This document shows, piece by piece, positions 7,427 through 14,959 of a stretch of 22,145 nt of DNA. The DNA is from JANNMJ01 sp031426455 (GTDB lineage Bacteria > Bacteroidota > Bacteroidia > Cytophagales > Hymenobacteraceae). The stretch's first letter is position 1, and each line of letters starts with the position of its first letter. The stretch spans positions 1-22,145 of the forward strand of contig JANPLI010000038.1 in the NCBI GenBank assembly GCA_031426455.1, given 5' to 3'. The notes beneath the pieces are model-generated. The model saw nothing but the letters and a program-made list of their open reading frames with translations. It had not been told where the DNA came from and did no database searches. Position numbers and translations under genes: made by a program.

Positions 7427-10400
7427 ATGGATTTTTTGCGAGTCACTCCTACATCTGCTTCTTCTGACGGCTCTGCCCGGCGCTTCTGGCGCTGGCCGGC
7501 CCTGGGGGCTATTGTGGGCGTACTGGCAGCTCTGGCGATGCTCGTACCCTCGTCGCGCTCGGCCACGCCGCGCCCGCCGCTGCTGCCCGAAACGCAGTGG
7601 GTCGATTCGGTGTACGCCTCGCTTACGCCCGATCAGCTTCTGGGCCAGCTCTTTATGGTGGCGGCGTTCTCGAACAAGGACGCTGCGCACGTGAAGCAGA
7701 TCGACGACCTCGTGCGGCGTTATAACATTGGCGGTCTGATTTTTATGCAGGGCGGCCCCTATCGCCAAGGCGTCCTGACGAACCGCTTTCAGGCGGAAGC
7801 CCAAACGCCGCTCCTGATTTCGATGGACGCCGAGTGGGGCCTGGATATGCGCCTCGATTCGAGCCTGCACTTCGCTCGCCAGATGACGCTGGGCGCGATT
7901 CAGGACGAACAGACGATTTACCGGATGGGCCGCGAAATCGCCCTCCGGATGAAGCAGCTGGGGGTCCACATCTCGTTTTCGCCGGACGTCGATGTGAACG
8001 TCAATCCGCTGAATCCGGTCATTGGCAACCGGGCCTTCGGGGAAGACAAAGAGGAAGTGGCCCGCCGGGCAGTGGCCTACCTGAAGGGCTTGCAGGACCA
8101 CGGGATCATCGCGGTGGCGAAGCATTTTCCGGGGCACGGCGACACGGATACGGATTCGCACCTGTCGCTGCCGGTCGTTACGCACACCGCTGCGCAGCTT
8201 CGCGACGTGGACCTCTACCCCTTCCGCCGCACCATCGAGGCGGGTGTGATGGGCGTGATGGCGGCGCACCTCTACGTACCGTCGCTGGATACTACCCGCA
8301 ACCGGGCGTCCACGCTGTCGCCGCCCATCATCACCGACCTGCTGCGCACCGAGTTGGGCTTCGACGGCTTGATTTTCACCGACGCCCTGAATATGAAGGG
8401 AGTAGCGAAGTACTACAAACCCGGTGAAGTGGACGCTCTGGCGCTGCGCGCCGGCAACGACGTGCTGCTTTTTTCCGAAGACGTGCCGACGGCGCTCGCT
8501 CGCATCAAAGCGGATCTGAAGGCGGGGTTGGTCGATTCGAACGACGTTTTCAACCGCGTCCGTAAGATTTTGCGGGCCAAATACTGGGTAGGGCTGAATC
8601 AGAAGCCCGTGGTGGACCTGAAAAACTTCCGCGCCACGACGCCGGAGCGCCCGGAAGCGCTGGTGGTGGTGCAAGATCTCTACGAAAACGCCACCACGGT
8701 GGTGCGCAACACCCAGAGCCTGTTGCCATTGCGCAACCTCGACACGCTCCGGATTGCGTCGGTGGTCATCGGCCAAAAGGCCGACAACGAGTTTCAGCGG
8801 ACCCTGGCGCACTACGCGCCCGTGGCCACGTTTCAGGTGCCCGACCGCTACGCCCCCGACTCCACGTTTGCCCGGCTGATGCCGGAATTGCGGGCCTTCA
8901 ACGTGGTCATCGTCTCGTACCACGGGATGAACAACACGCCCGCCGCCCACAATTTCGGCCTCGGCGATGCCGCGCTGGGCTTCCTGATGCGCCTGCGCCT
9001 CGACAACCCCGGCCAGCGCCAAATTGCTGTACCGATGGGTAACCCCTACGCGCTCAAGAGCTTCGCCGACCAGCGGTGGCTCGTTTGCGGCTACGAAGAC
9101 AATGCCGTGAGCCAGCGCGTGGTGCCGCAGGTCATTTTCGGTGCCCTGCCCGCGCTAGGAGTGTTACCTGTCACCGTCACGCCGCAACTGAAACGCGGCA
9201 CCGGCGCCCGCCTGCCCGCGCTGGGGCGGCTGCGGTTCGGCCCGCCCGAAAGCGTCGGCCTGGATTCGCGCATCCTCGGTCAGCTCGACAACGTGGCCCT
9301 CGAAGCCATTGCCTACGCCGCCACGCCCGGCTGCCAGGTGCTGGTGGCCAAAGACGGGGTGGTGGTCTGGGAAAAAGGCTACGGCCGCTTAGGCTACGAT
9401 GCCCGTCTGCCGCGCGTGACGCCGACGACGGTGTACGATCTGGCGTCCGTAACCAAAGTAGCCGCCACGCTGCAAGCCGTGATGTGGCTCAAGGATCAGG
9501 GCCGGTTGAAGCTCGACGAGTCGCTGGGCACTTACCTGCCGGAACTCAAAGGCACCGACAAAGCGGCGCTGGTCATCCGTGATGTACTGCTGCACCAGGC
9601 CGGGCTGCCCGCGTTCCTGCCCTACTGGGAGCGCACGATGAAAGGCCGCAAGCTGAACCCACACTGGTACCGGACGGTGGCGTCGGACTCGTTTCCGAGT
9701 CAGGTGGCCGACTCCCTTTTCGCGCGCCGCAGCCTCCAGGATTCGGTCTGGCGCTGGACCCTGCGGGCGCCGCTGAAACCGCGCGTGGTGGGCAAACCCG
9801 CTTACGTGTATTCGGACCTGGACTTCTATATCCTGCGCCGCCTCGCCGAAAAGCTGCTCGAACAACCGCTGGACGAGTTTCTGGAGCAGAATTTCTACGC
9901 TCCGCTTGGGCTACCCTCGCTCTGCTATAACCCCTTGCAGCGCGGGTTGCTGCACACCAGCATTGCCCCCACGGAAAACGATACCACGTTCCGGCACCGG
10001 CTCGTCTGGGGCACCGTCCACGATCAGGGCGCGGCGCTGCTGGGGGGCGTAGCGGGCCACGCAGGCTTATTTGGCACCGCCGGCGATCTGGCGACGCTCC
10101 TGCAGATGAACCTGCAAAACGGCGTTTACGGCGGGCAGCGCTACTTCCGTACCCCCGTAGTGGCCGAATTCGCGCGCGGCGGCGACGCGGCCATCTCGCG
10201 CCGGGGCCTGGGCTGGGACCGCGCCGACCCCGACCATGGCGGCGGCGGTGCCTCCGGGCTGGCCCCGGCCCGCACCTACGGCCACACGGGTTTCACGGGC
10301 ACCTGCGCGTGGGTTGACCCGGTGAATAAGCTCGTGTTCATCTTCCTCTCGAACCGGGTCTTCCCGGACGCGGCCAACCCCAAACTCGTGCAGTACAACA

Positions 10401-10453
10401 TCCGGACGCGGATGCAGGACGTGGTGTACCGGGCCATTAAGCCCGCGACGTGA
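7427..10453 (+). CDS. GH3 beta-N-acetylhexosaminidase fused to a class C beta-lactamase-like domain
   Basis: The protein has 1008 residues from the ATG at 7427, chosen because a single membrane segment or uncleaved signal follows (about 24-41, after basic RRFWRW). The N-terminal half is a NagZ-like glycoside hydrolase family 3 domain. KHFPGHG at 232-238 with D243-S-H245 forms the flexible catalytic loop, and the nucleophile is probably D319 in FTDALNMKG. A middle region about 420-600 matches the second GH3 domain. The C-terminal half is a serine hydrolase of the beta-lactamase/PBP fold: S674-V-T-K677, Y795-S-D797 and H953-T-G955 correspond to SxxK, YxN and KTG. This fusion is known across Bacteroidota. 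A role in trimming or recycling peptidoglycan fragments in the periplasm is inferred from NagZ. YSD and HTG are variants, so activity on beta-lactams should not be assumed. It converges on the Rpn remnant without a visible terminator. Confidence 0.92.
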   Translation: MDFLRVTPTSASSDGSARRFWRWPALGAIVGVLAALAMLVPSSRSATPRPPLLPETQWVDSVYASLTPDQLLGQLFMVAAFSNKDAAHVKQIDDLVRRYNIGGLIFMQGGPYRQGVLTNRFQAEAQTPLLISMDAEWGLDMRLDSSLHFARQMTLGAIQDEQTIYRMGREIALRMKQLGVHISFSPDVDVNVNPLNPVIGNRAFGEDKEEVARRAVAYLKGLQDHGIIAVAKHFPGHGDTDTDSHLSLPVVTHTAAQLRDVDLYPFRRTIEAGVMGVMAAHLYVPSLDTTRNRASTLSPPIITDLLRTELGFDGLIFTDALNMKGVAKYYKPGEVDALALRAGNDVLLFSEDVPTALARIKADLKAGLVDSNDVFNRVRKILRAKYWVGLNQKPVVDLKNFRATTPERPEALVVVQDLYENATTVVRNTQSLLPLRNLDTLRIASVVIGQKADNEFQRTLAHYAPVATFQVPDRYAPDSTFARLMPELRAFNVVIVSYHGMNNTPAAHNFGLGDAALGFLMRLRLDNPGQRQIAVPMGNPYALKSFADQRWLVCGYEDNAVSQRVVPQVIFGALPALGVLPVTVTPQLKRGTGARLPALGRLRFGPPESVGLDSRILGQLDNVALEAIAYAATPGCQVLVAKDGVVVWEKGYGRLGYDARLPRVTPTTVYDLASVTKVAATLQAVMWLKDQGRLKLDESLGTYLPELKGTDKAALVIRDVLLHQAGLPAFLPYWERTMKGRKLNPHWYRTVASDSFPSQVADSLFARRSLQDSVWRWTLRAPLKPRVVGKPAYVYSDLDFYILRRLAEKLLEQPLDEFLEQNFYAPLGLPSLCYNPLQRGLLHTSIAPTENDTTFRHRLVWGTVHDQGAALLGGVAGHAGLFGTAGDLATLLQMNLQNGVYGGQRYFRTPVVAEFARGGDAAISRRGLGWDRADPDHGGGGASGLAPARTYGHTGFTGTCAWVDPVNKLVFIFLSNRVFPDAANPKLVQYNIRTRMQDVVYRAIKPAT

Positions 10454-10463
10454 CGACCGCCGG

Positions 10464-10874
10464 CTAAACCAGGTCGTCCTGCAGGGCTTCTTCAGATAGT
10501 CCCGTCACCTGGCTCATGACGGTATCGGCAATGCCTTACTGCCGCAGCGCGCGCGCAACGGCGCGTTTGGTTTCGGCTTCGCCCTCTGCTTTACTCTCCG
10601 CCAAGCCAATCGCTCGGCCCTCCCGTCGGGCAGCGGCTAAAAGCGTCCGGTGCGTGGAAACAATATCCCAATAGTGGTCGTAGCCCCGAAGCTCCGCACG
10701 GGTATAAGCTGATTCGCAAAAGGGCTCCTCAACCGGCACCCGGTTTTCGGGTTGCTGAATCAACTCCAGAAATTGCGGCGGTACATCCTCCGGCTGCGTA
10801 CTGAGTTCGCTCAGGAAGCGCTGCCAAAGAGCTTGAACGCGCTCATCGTGCCTTGCGGGGTCTGGTTGGGGCAT
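10464..10874 (-). pseudogene. Rpn/PD-(D/E)XK transposase-like C-terminal remnant with in-frame stop
   Basis: From the ATG at 10874 the frame encodes 112 residues, then TAA at 10538-10536, then continues in frame for 24 more codons (GIADTVMSQVTGLSEEALQD) to TAG at 10466-10464. The pieces AYTRAELRGYDHYWDIVSTHRTLL, the ...EGRAIGLAESKAEGEAE charged repeat and the closing ALRQ-GIADTVMSQVTGLSEE are what I know from the C-terminal third of Rpn-family (recombination-promoting nuclease, PD-(D/E)XK transposase) proteins in Cytophagales, where a Gln usually occupies the stop position. One C-to-T change (CAA to TAA) explains the break. The nuclease domain that should precede this part is absent, so the copy is doubly decayed. 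A short independent protein of 112 residues cannot be excluded. Confidence 0.65.
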
Positions 10875-10955
10875 TTTCGAAGATGTTCTCCCCAAAAATA
10901 CGCCCGGCGCCGGTCGCCGCCGATACGGCCGTGAACTTTCCGCGCCGCGCAGCCG

Positions 10956-10963
10956 CACTTTTG
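10956..10963 (+). promoter_or_regulatory. weak -7-like box upstream of bshA
   Basis: CACTTTTG differs from TAnnTTTG only at the first base and lies 97 bp before the bshA start. The same octamer precedes the first rhomboid gene (19418-19425). It sits in a small GCCGCA/TGCGGC dyad. No -33 element is evident, so this is tentative. Confidence 0.22.
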
Positions 10964-11059
10964 CGGCGGCATCACGGCCCGAACGCACAATTTTTTGTTT
11001 AGCGCAACGTCAGGCTTTTTACCCTGCCTCTTCGGCTTCACGGCTCGTCTTTTTCGCCA

Positions 11060-12196
11060 ATGAAAATCGGAATCGTTTGTTACCCCACCTTTGGCGGCTC
11101 CGGCGTGGTAGCCACGGAGTTGGGCAAAGCCCTGGCCCTACGCGGGCATCAGGTGCATTTCATCACCTACTCGCAACCGGCGCGGCTTAACTTCTTCACC
11201 GAGAACCTCTTCTACCACGAGGTGTACGTGCCCACGTACCCGCTCTTTCAGTACCCGCCCTACGAGCTGGCGCTGGCCAGTAAGATGGTGGACATCGTAC
11301 TGAACCAGGGCCTCGACGTGCTGCACGTCCATTATGCCATTCCGCACGCCTCGGCGGCGTTTATGGCCAAACAGATTCTGCTCACCAAGGGCGTCCGGAT
11401 TCCGGTCATCACCACGCTCCACGGCACCGATATCACGCTCGTGGGCAAAGACCCGAGCTACGAGCCGGTCGTGACGTTTTCGATCAACCAGTCGGACGGC
11501 GTAACGTCAGTTTCCGCTGATCTGCGCGACGAAACGTACCGCTATTTCCCCATCGAGCGGGAAATAGAAGTCATTCCCAACTTTATCAATCTCGAACGCT
11601 TCCGGCGCCAGAATAAAGACCATTTCCGCGCCGCCATCGCGCCCGGCGGCGAGAAGCTGGTGGTCCACGCCTCCAACTTCCGCTCCGTGAAGCGGGTCCA
11701 GGACGTGGTGCAGATTTTCGCCCGCATCCGGGCCGAAATTCCGGCCAAACTGCTGCTCGTCGGCGACGGCCCCGACCGCCCGCAGATGGAGCGCCTGGCC
11801 CGCGACCTGAACGTGTGCGACGATGTGCGCTTCCTGGGCAAGCTCGAAGCGGTAGAAGAAGTCCTGTCGGTCAGCGACTTATTTCTGCTTCCGTCCGAAA
11901 AGGAGAGCTTCGGCCTGGCCGCCCTCGAAGCAATGGCCTGCGAAGTGCCGGTCGTCTCGACCAACGCGGGCGGCATTCCGGAACTGAACCTGGACGGGGT
12001 GACCGGCTTCACCTCGGCCGTCGGCGATGTAGAAAAAATGGCCGCCGATTCGCTGACCGTACTGGCCGACGCTAACCTGCCCCGCTTCCGCGCCGCCGCC
12101 CTGGCCCGCGCCGAGGAGTTCGCCGTCGAGCTGATCGTGCCCCAGTACGAAGCCTGTTACGAAGCCGCCATGGCCAGCGCCCTGGCGCGCGTTTAG
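11060..12196 (+). CDS. bshA: N-acetyl-alpha-D-glucosaminyl L-malate synthase (bacillithiol synthesis)
   Basis: This 378-residue GT4 glycosyltransferase joins GlcNAc from UDP-GlcNAc to L-malate, the first step of bacillithiol synthesis in the cytoplasm. Length matches the family (about 380). Visible signatures are the N-terminal MKIGIVCYPTFGGSGVVATE with its glycine-rich nucleotide-sugar loop, LHVHYAIPHASAA at 88-100, LHGTDITLVGKD at 120-131, NFRSVKR at 206-212, and the GT4 E-X7-E motif E282-SFGLAAL-E290. Together these distinguish BshA from generic GT4 enzymes, and assignment to bshA is firm by pattern. The later pathway genes bshB and bshC are not in the window. The start ATG at 11060 matches the family N-terminus exactly. 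The TAG stop overlaps the stop of the opposing gene by 4 bp, leaving no room for a terminator between them. Confidence 0.95.
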   Translation: MKIGIVCYPTFGGSGVVATELGKALALRGHQVHFITYSQPARLNFFTENLFYHEVYVPTYPLFQYPPYELALASKMVDIVLNQGLDVLHVHYAIPHASAAFMAKQILLTKGVRIPVITTLHGTDITLVGKDPSYEPVVTFSINQSDGVTSVSADLRDETYRYFPIEREIEVIPNFINLERFRRQNKDHFRAAIAPGGEKLVVHASNFRSVKRVQDVVQIFARIRAEIPAKLLLVGDGPDRPQMERLARDLNVCDDVRFLGKLEAVEEVLSVSDLFLLPSEKESFGLAALEAMACEVPVVSTNAGGIPELNLDGVTGFTSAVGDVEKMAADSLTVLADANLPRFRAAALARAEEFAVELIVPQYEACYEAAMASALARV

Positions 12197-12720
12197 AAGA
12201 CCTCCAGCAGTTCGTGCTTGAGGCGGGCCAGGGCGGGCGCCGTGGGGTCCACTTCCTGCTCGATGATGTGTTCGAGGATGCGCTTGGCCAGGTCGGTGCC
12301 GCGCGCCTGGGGCGGCAGTTCGTGGAACGAGCGGTTCACCAGCGTCACCACGGTTTCGCGGGCACTTTTGACGGCCTGCCACACTTCGCCGGTCATATAA
12401 ACCTGCTGCGAGACGTTGTGATTGTACTCGTTACGAATCTCCGTCAGCAGCACCCGCTGGTACTCGCCGGCCGTCAGATTCGTGCTGCTGACGCGCACCA
12501 GCAGGTTGGAGGGCGTGATGCGCTCCAGAAAAAGGCAGATGCGTTCATAAGCCTGAAGGCGGATAGGCAGCACCGTTTCGGTGTTTTTCATCCGCATTTC
12601 CAGCAGGCGGCGCCGGTGGTCGCGGGCCATAAACTGGCGCACCACGAGCAGCATCCCCCCGCCAACGGCCAGCGTGGGAATCAGAACGAGCAGCAGGGTC
12701 AGAAAGTCGGGGGTCGTCAT
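12193..12720 (-). CDS. membrane-anchored DUF7935-like protein
   Basis: This protein has 175 residues from the ATG at 12720 (MTTPDFLTLL); the frame also offers a TTG two codons upstream. One N-terminal membrane helix (about 5-27) is followed by a basic stretch (ARDHRRR) and a soluble, mostly helical domain that should face the cytoplasm. LPIRLQAYERICLFLERITPSNLLVRV, EIRNEYNHNVSQQVYMT and WQAVKSARE are the pattern of a Bacteroidota-restricted family that I recall as DUF7935; no function is established. The TAA stop overlaps the bshA TAG tail to tail. A clean TACATTTG -7 box lies 24 bp upstream of the start, so it appears to be its own transcription unit. Confidence 0.85.
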   Translation of the reverse strand: MTTPDFLTLLLVLIPTLAVGGGMLLVVRQFMARDHRRRLLEMRMKNTETVLPIRLQAYERICLFLERITPSNLLVRVSSTNLTAGEYQRVLLTEIRNEYNHNVSQQVYMTGEVWQAVKSARETVVTLVNRSFHELPPQARGTDLAKRILEHIIEQEVDPTAPALARLKHELLEVF

Positions 12721-12743
12721 CAGCAACAGAACGGGAAGGAAAA

Positions 12744-12751
12744 CAAATGTA
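12744..12751 (-). promoter_or_regulatory. -7 box for the DUF7935-like gene
   Basis: CAAATGTA on the plus strand reads TACATTTG on the minus strand, an exact TAnnTTTG match, 24 bp upstream of the ATG at 12720. That implies a leader of roughly 20 nt. No TTTG -33 element is obvious at the expected distance. Confidence 0.45.
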
Positions 12752-12972
12752 GGCCGACGCGCTGCCTCGGGCCGTCCGGCCAGCCCCGGCGGAGCGGCTC
12801 ATCCAACCGTCCAACGCTGAAAACGGGCCGCTGGCCGAAAAACGACGGCCGCCGGTCGCCCAAAAGTGGCGGGGCCGAATCAAAGCGTTTACTGGGCTGT
12901 TACACGTCCGGCCCTGCGATGGCGCTTGGCACGTTCCGAAGCTAGCCGGCGCCGGTATCCCGCCTTGGCACC

Positions 12973-12980
12973 TACTTTTG
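12973..12980 (+). promoter_or_regulatory. -7 box for the iron-sulfur carrier gene
   Basis: TACTTTTG matches TAnnTTTG exactly and lies 74 bp before the ATG at 13055. No -33 element is clear at the right distance. A further GCACTTTTCC at 13026-13035 is a weaker variant closer to the gene. Confidence 0.42.
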
Positions 12981-13054
12981 CGCTTCGTTTCCGCAAATCG
13001 CCACGTAAAACCTAGCCGTTCCGACCGCACTTTTCCTCTGCTTTCGTTCACCTG

Positions 13055-13426
13055 ATGGCAACTGCAACGCTTGAAGCCGCTCCGGCCCTGACCGCGACGG
13101 CCCCGATTCACCTGACCGAGCGCGCGCTCGTGGAAGTGAAAAATATCATTCGGGAGAAGAATGTCCCCACCGAATACGGCCTCCGTGTGGGGGTGCAAGG
13201 TGGCGGCTGCTCCGGAATGAGTTACCTGCTTGGCTTCGACAAAGCCAAGCCCGCCGATGAAACCTATGAGCTGGACGGTGTCCTGCTGATGATGGACCGC
13301 AAACACGCGATGTACGTGCTGGGAATGGAAGTCGATTTCCAGGACGGCCTCAACGCGCGCGGCTTCACCTTCAACAACCCCCAGGCCAAAAGCACCTGCG
13401 GGTGTGGGTCATCGTTCGCGGCATAA
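13055..13426 (+). CDS. A-type iron-sulfur cluster carrier (HesB/IscA/ErpA family)
   Basis: The protein has 123 residues. A-type carriers receive Fe-S clusters from a scaffold and pass them to apoproteins in the cytoplasm. The three conserved cysteines are present: C52 in GGGCSGMSY, and C115 and C117 in STCGCGSSF near the C-terminus. DFQDGLNARGFTFNNPQA just before the CGC motif is standard. An Ala/Thr-rich N-terminal extension of about 17 residues precedes the family core. No isc or suf genes flank it, so it is a stand-alone copy; IscA, ErpA and SufA cannot be told apart from the sequence alone. It begins at an ATG without a Shine-Dalgarno sequence and ends 44 bp before a strong terminator. 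Confidence 0.93.
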   Translation: MATATLEAAPALTATAPIHLTERALVEVKNIIREKNVPTEYGLRVGVQGGGCSGMSYLLGFDKAKPADETYELDGVLLMMDRKHAMYVLGMEVDFQDGLNARGFTFNNPQAKSTCGCGSSFAA

Positions 13427-13469
13427 CCGCTGATGGGGGCTGATTTCGCTGACTGTTGATTGAAAATAG

Positions 13470-13506
13470 AAACGCCCCGACCGGTTTTCGGTCGGGGCGT
13501 TTTTTG
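13470..13506 (+). terminator. rho-independent terminator of the iron-sulfur carrier gene
   Basis: ACGCCCCGACCG (13472-13483) pairs exactly with CGGTCGGGGCGT (13489-13500) across a five-base loop. A/T pairs extend the stem, and a run of T follows at 13500-13505. It lies between two convergent genes. On the minus strand the tail is T-rich but interrupted (A-rich 13463-13472 on plus), so it may also stop the opposing operon. Confidence 0.88.
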
Positions 13507-13521
13507 TTGTATGCAAAAAAA

Positions 13522-13902
13522 TCACGAAGTCATATCCCTGTACAGGAGATAGATCACTAGCAAAGGCAACGAGAGGGCTTCTCGTACACCGTTGATAGTT
13601 AAAAGTACGGCGAACAGCATGCAAGTAAATAGAAAATTTACCATAAACAGGCAGCGATAATTCATCACGTTTGTATCGGCAGTAGGCCATCCCCAACGGA
13701 ATGTGCCGTGAGGAGCAGTCCGCACTGACAATATAAATAATATTGGTGCAATTATTAATAAAAAAAATAAATACAATATAAAAATAAAAAATGCAAGCGA
13801 CTGCAACAAACCAAAGCCATCATTGCTTAGAAAAAGAGCAAGCAAAAGGCCCCCAGTGTTAGCCGCTAAGCAAATTTTTAACGCGTCACGTCCGCTTGCC
13901 AT
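13522..13902 (-). CDS. small AT-rich integral membrane protein, unrecognised
   Basis: The protein has 126 residues starting at the ATG at 13902, four bases after the stop of the ChaN-like gene, which suggests co-transcription. Four hydrophobic segments are visible: about 8-25, 32-60 (long, LLQSLAFFIFILYLFFLLIIAPILFILSV split here only by length), 84-106 and 110-122. Between the second and third is a polar loop with HGTFRWGWPTADTNVMNYR. I do not recognise the family. Base composition stands out: the stretch around 13730-13800 is a run of A and T unlike the GC-rich surroundings. That may reflect Ile/Phe/Leu codons or recent acquisition. It is the last gene before the terminator at 13470-13506. 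Position after an ABC exporter and a secreted protein hints at an envelope role but does not show one. Confidence 0.6.
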   Translation of the reverse strand: MASGRDALKICLAANTGGLLLALFLSNDGFGLLQSLAFFIFILYLFFLLIIAPILFILSVRTAPHGTFRWGWPTADTNVMNYRCLFMVNFLFTCMLFAVLLTINGVREALSLPLLVIYLLYRDMTS

Positions 13903-13906
13903 AGAC

Positions 13907-14959
13907 TCAATACGTCTTCGTCATATCCACCGGCACGACCAGGATATAATCCGCCTTGCCCCGGTTTTCGGCGCTTAATTTTTCCAAGCTTTCCTGCGAA
14001 ACCGTGCTGATGGTGAGCAGCCGGGTGCCGGGCGCTTCCTGCAAGAGGTATTCGCAGATGCCGGAGTGGTCGTCGGAGTGGAAGGAGCCATTGAAGTGCA
14101 GCAACGTTTCGCCCGCCAGGCGGCCGGTGGCGATGAAGTGGGCCATCGTGGCGTCTTTCAGGGCCTGGGCGGCGATCATATTATCCAGGCCGGGGCCACC
14201 GCCGCCGTGGGCATTGTCGCCGCCGAACATTGCGCGCATCTTGGTGTAGGCCGGGCGCTGCGGGTCCACCGTCAGCGGGAGCGGCATCAGCTCGGCCTGC
14301 TGCGCGGCGGGTAGCGTGCTGAGCGAGGCCGCCCCTTCTTTCGCCACCTGCCGGGCCAGCGGGCGCGGGGCGTTGGTGCCCACGAAGCGCAGGTGCCGGG
14401 CGCGGGCCAGTTCCACGAGGGGGCGGTAGTCGGTGGCGTAGTTGGGCCAGGGGCGGGCGCGCTCGGCCAACGTCTGGTCGGTCACCGAGTCGCAGGAGGC
14501 CACGTGGGCGGCGAGCGTGGGCTGCACGTCGCGCTCGAACATCTCGGCGGCCAGCACGAGTTTATCCTTTTTGGCGTCGGCCAGGTCCTGGGCCACCTGT
14601 AATTCGAGCCAATGGGCGATGGGGTCGTTGTGTTGCTCGCCGAACAGGATGACCTCGGCGCCGGTCAGCGCCTTCAGCAGCTTCCCGTAGCTGACCGGCT
14701 TGCCGGCGCTCGTGAAGAGGCGGTAAGCGGGGCGGTCGGCAGCTTTCTGGGCGAAGGAGAGGAAAGGCAGCAGCAGCAGCAGCAAAAGCGTGTTTCTCGC
14801 GCGGGCTTTCCGGCCCGTGCGGGACGTGGAGCAGGTCTCCAGACCTGCATCGTGCGCCCCGACTGCTGCTGCCGGCCAGCAGGCCGGGCGCTTGTTTCGC
14901 ACGGGCCGGGAGGCCCGCGCGAGTTGTAGGGAGCGAATTATCCTTTGTAGAAGAGCCAT
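13907..14959 (-). CDS. ChaN/Tiki-superfamily secreted protein (haem-binding uptake-like) with altered N-terminus
   Basis: The open frame has 350 residues from the ATG at 14959. The conserved body begins near residue 72 and carries GEQHND at 107-112, AAEMFERDVQP, the central FGGDNAHGG...MIAAQALKDATMAHFI and the closing HFNGSFHSDDHSGICEYLL. These fit the ChaN-like (DUF399) haem-binding uptake domain of the Tiki superfamily. Residues 57-70 (TLLLLLLLPFLSFAQ) are a signal-peptide core, partly encoded by five CTG codons in a row. Oddly, the roughly 58 residues before it are a translation of a 128-bp inverted-repeat element (14796-14923), and no ATG, GTG or TTG lies directly before the hydrophobic core. 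The usable starts are ATG 14959, which overlaps the end of the permease gene by 22 bp, or GTG at 14902 inside the element. Export efficiency is therefore uncertain. Its exact function is unproven; haem or metal binding is family knowledge. Confidence 0.82.
   Translation of the reverse strand: MALLQRIIRSLQLARASRPVRNKRPACWPAAAVGAHDAGLETCSTSRTGRKARARNTLLLLLLLPFLSFAQKAADRPAYRLFTSAGKPVSYGKLLKALTGAEVILFGEQHNDPIAHWLELQVAQDLADAKKDKLVLAAEMFERDVQPTLAAHVASCDSVTDQTLAERARPWPNYATDYRPLVELARARHLRFVGTNAPRPLARQVAKEGAASLSTLPAAQQAELMPLPLTVDPQRPAYTKMRAMFGGDNAHGGGGPGLDNMIAAQALKDATMAHFIATGRLAGETLLHFNGSFHSDDHSGICEYLLQEAPGTRLLTISTVSQESLEKLSAENRGKADYILVVPVDMTKTY
14796..14923. repeat. 128-bp inverted-repeat (MITE/REP-like) element
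   Basis: The ends 14796-14821 and 14898-14923 are 26-bp inverted repeats with two mismatches (CTCGCGCGGG...GGCCCGTGCG). Inside is the tight palindrome GCAGGTCT-CC-AGACCTGC at 14831-14848 and a GC-rich GGCCAGCAGGCC stretch. It carries no gene. It lies at the 5' end of the ChaN-like gene, just after the permease stop, and would form a strong hairpin in the operon mRNA. Only one copy is in the window. Confidence 0.72.

Larger units (their letters stand above)
12721..13054. other. divergent intergenic region, DUF7935-like gene / iron-sulfur carrier
   Basis: This gap of 334 bp between divergent starts contains a promoter-like box for each direction (12744-12751 minus, 12973-12980 plus). The middle is GC-rich with several CCGG/GGCC dyads and no convincing reading frame. 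I see no RNA gene or long repeat. Confidence 0.6.

Noticed and set aside
7211..9022. 603-codon open frame antisense to the GH3 domain
   Set aside because: It has a His/Arg/Val-rich composition typical of GC-rich antisense shadows, whereas the plus strand has clear catalytic motifs.
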